Shown piece after piece: positions 21,455 to 21,563 of a DNA stretch of 21,563 nucleotides. Under the pieces are notes generated by a model. It did no database searches. It was given only the letters and a program-made list of their open reading frames with translations, and was not told where the DNA came from. The stretch's first letter is position 1. Each line of letters starts with the position of its first letter. The stretch comes from a virus: the IMG/VR virus record IMGVR_UViG_3300020159_000830, positions 1 through 21,563 of that record, one strand, 5' to 3'. Both the position numbers and the translations under genes were made by a program.

Positions 21455-21563
21455 CAAGAGAATGCGGAAGTTGCACAAAGTGCTGTGGTTGGCTAGAAGC
21501 TGAAATCGTCTTTGACGATGATACACCAAACACAAAAATATGGCCAGGTAGAAAATGTCAATA
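21451..21563 (+). CDS. YkgJ-like Cys-cluster protein, 3' end cut by window edge
   Basis: Thirty-seven codons from the ATGA overlap to the window edge. The start, MTRECGSCTKCCGWLEAEIV, holds C-x2-C-x2-CC, the hallmark of the YkgJ zinc- or iron-chelating family, followed by the family's PGRKC further on (C36). These proteins bind a metal or Fe-S cluster. Placement right behind three iron-dependent oxygenases is suggestive of iron supply, which is inference. Confidence 0.72.
   Translation, partial: MTRECGSCTKCCGWLEAEIVFDDDTPNTKIWPGRKCQ

Overview
The window looks like part of the late, structural region of a T4-like marine or freshwater myovirus (cyanophage or pelagiphage type). The evidence is a virion protein that opens with the N-terminus usual for such phages (MANNQVFFKRSAVPGKKP), two exact T4-type late promoter boxes (TATAAATA), dense co-directional genes joined by TAATG or ATGA overlaps, tail-fibre families, and a run of 2-oxoglutarate/Fe(II) oxygenase genes of the kind common in these phages. 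No tRNA, integrase, insertion sequence or CRISPR array was seen. The host cannot be fixed from this window.

Layout: (1) 1-989, minus strand: a GT4-like glycosyltransferase, cut by the left edge. (2) 990-1071: a divergent spacer with a late promoter and a 14-bp palindrome. (3) 1072-9223: a pectin-lyase-like virion protein, a small virion-associated protein, and a 2015-residue tail fibre with about 1000 residues of Gly-X-Y collagen repeat in five blocks separated by four globular inserts. (4) 9226-12938: three related LamG-type adhesin candidates, interleaved with two tiny genes (57 and 67 codons) in an overlapping chain. (5) 12962-18297: behind a second late promoter, a 216-residue fibre-associated protein and a 1555-residue glycine-rich giant built on a 27-residue (nine-triplet) period in two similar halves. 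(6) 18331-21563: three different 2OG-Fe(II) oxygenases, a small possibly thioredoxin-fold protein, a small unknown protein, a DUF6065-like protein and the start of a Cys-rich (CxxCxxCC) iron/zinc-binding protein.

The most interesting reading is functional. The phage carries two giant triplet-repeat fibre proteins. In the second, many prolines sit in the Y position of Gly-X-Pro-Gly, the site collagen prolyl hydroxylases act on. Directly downstream lie three predicted Fe(II)/2OG hydroxylases and a candidate metal-binding protein, and a glycosyltransferase lies upstream. A phage-encoded system that modifies its own collagen-like or polyglycine-helix fibres is a reasonable, testable inference; the sequence alone does not prove it.
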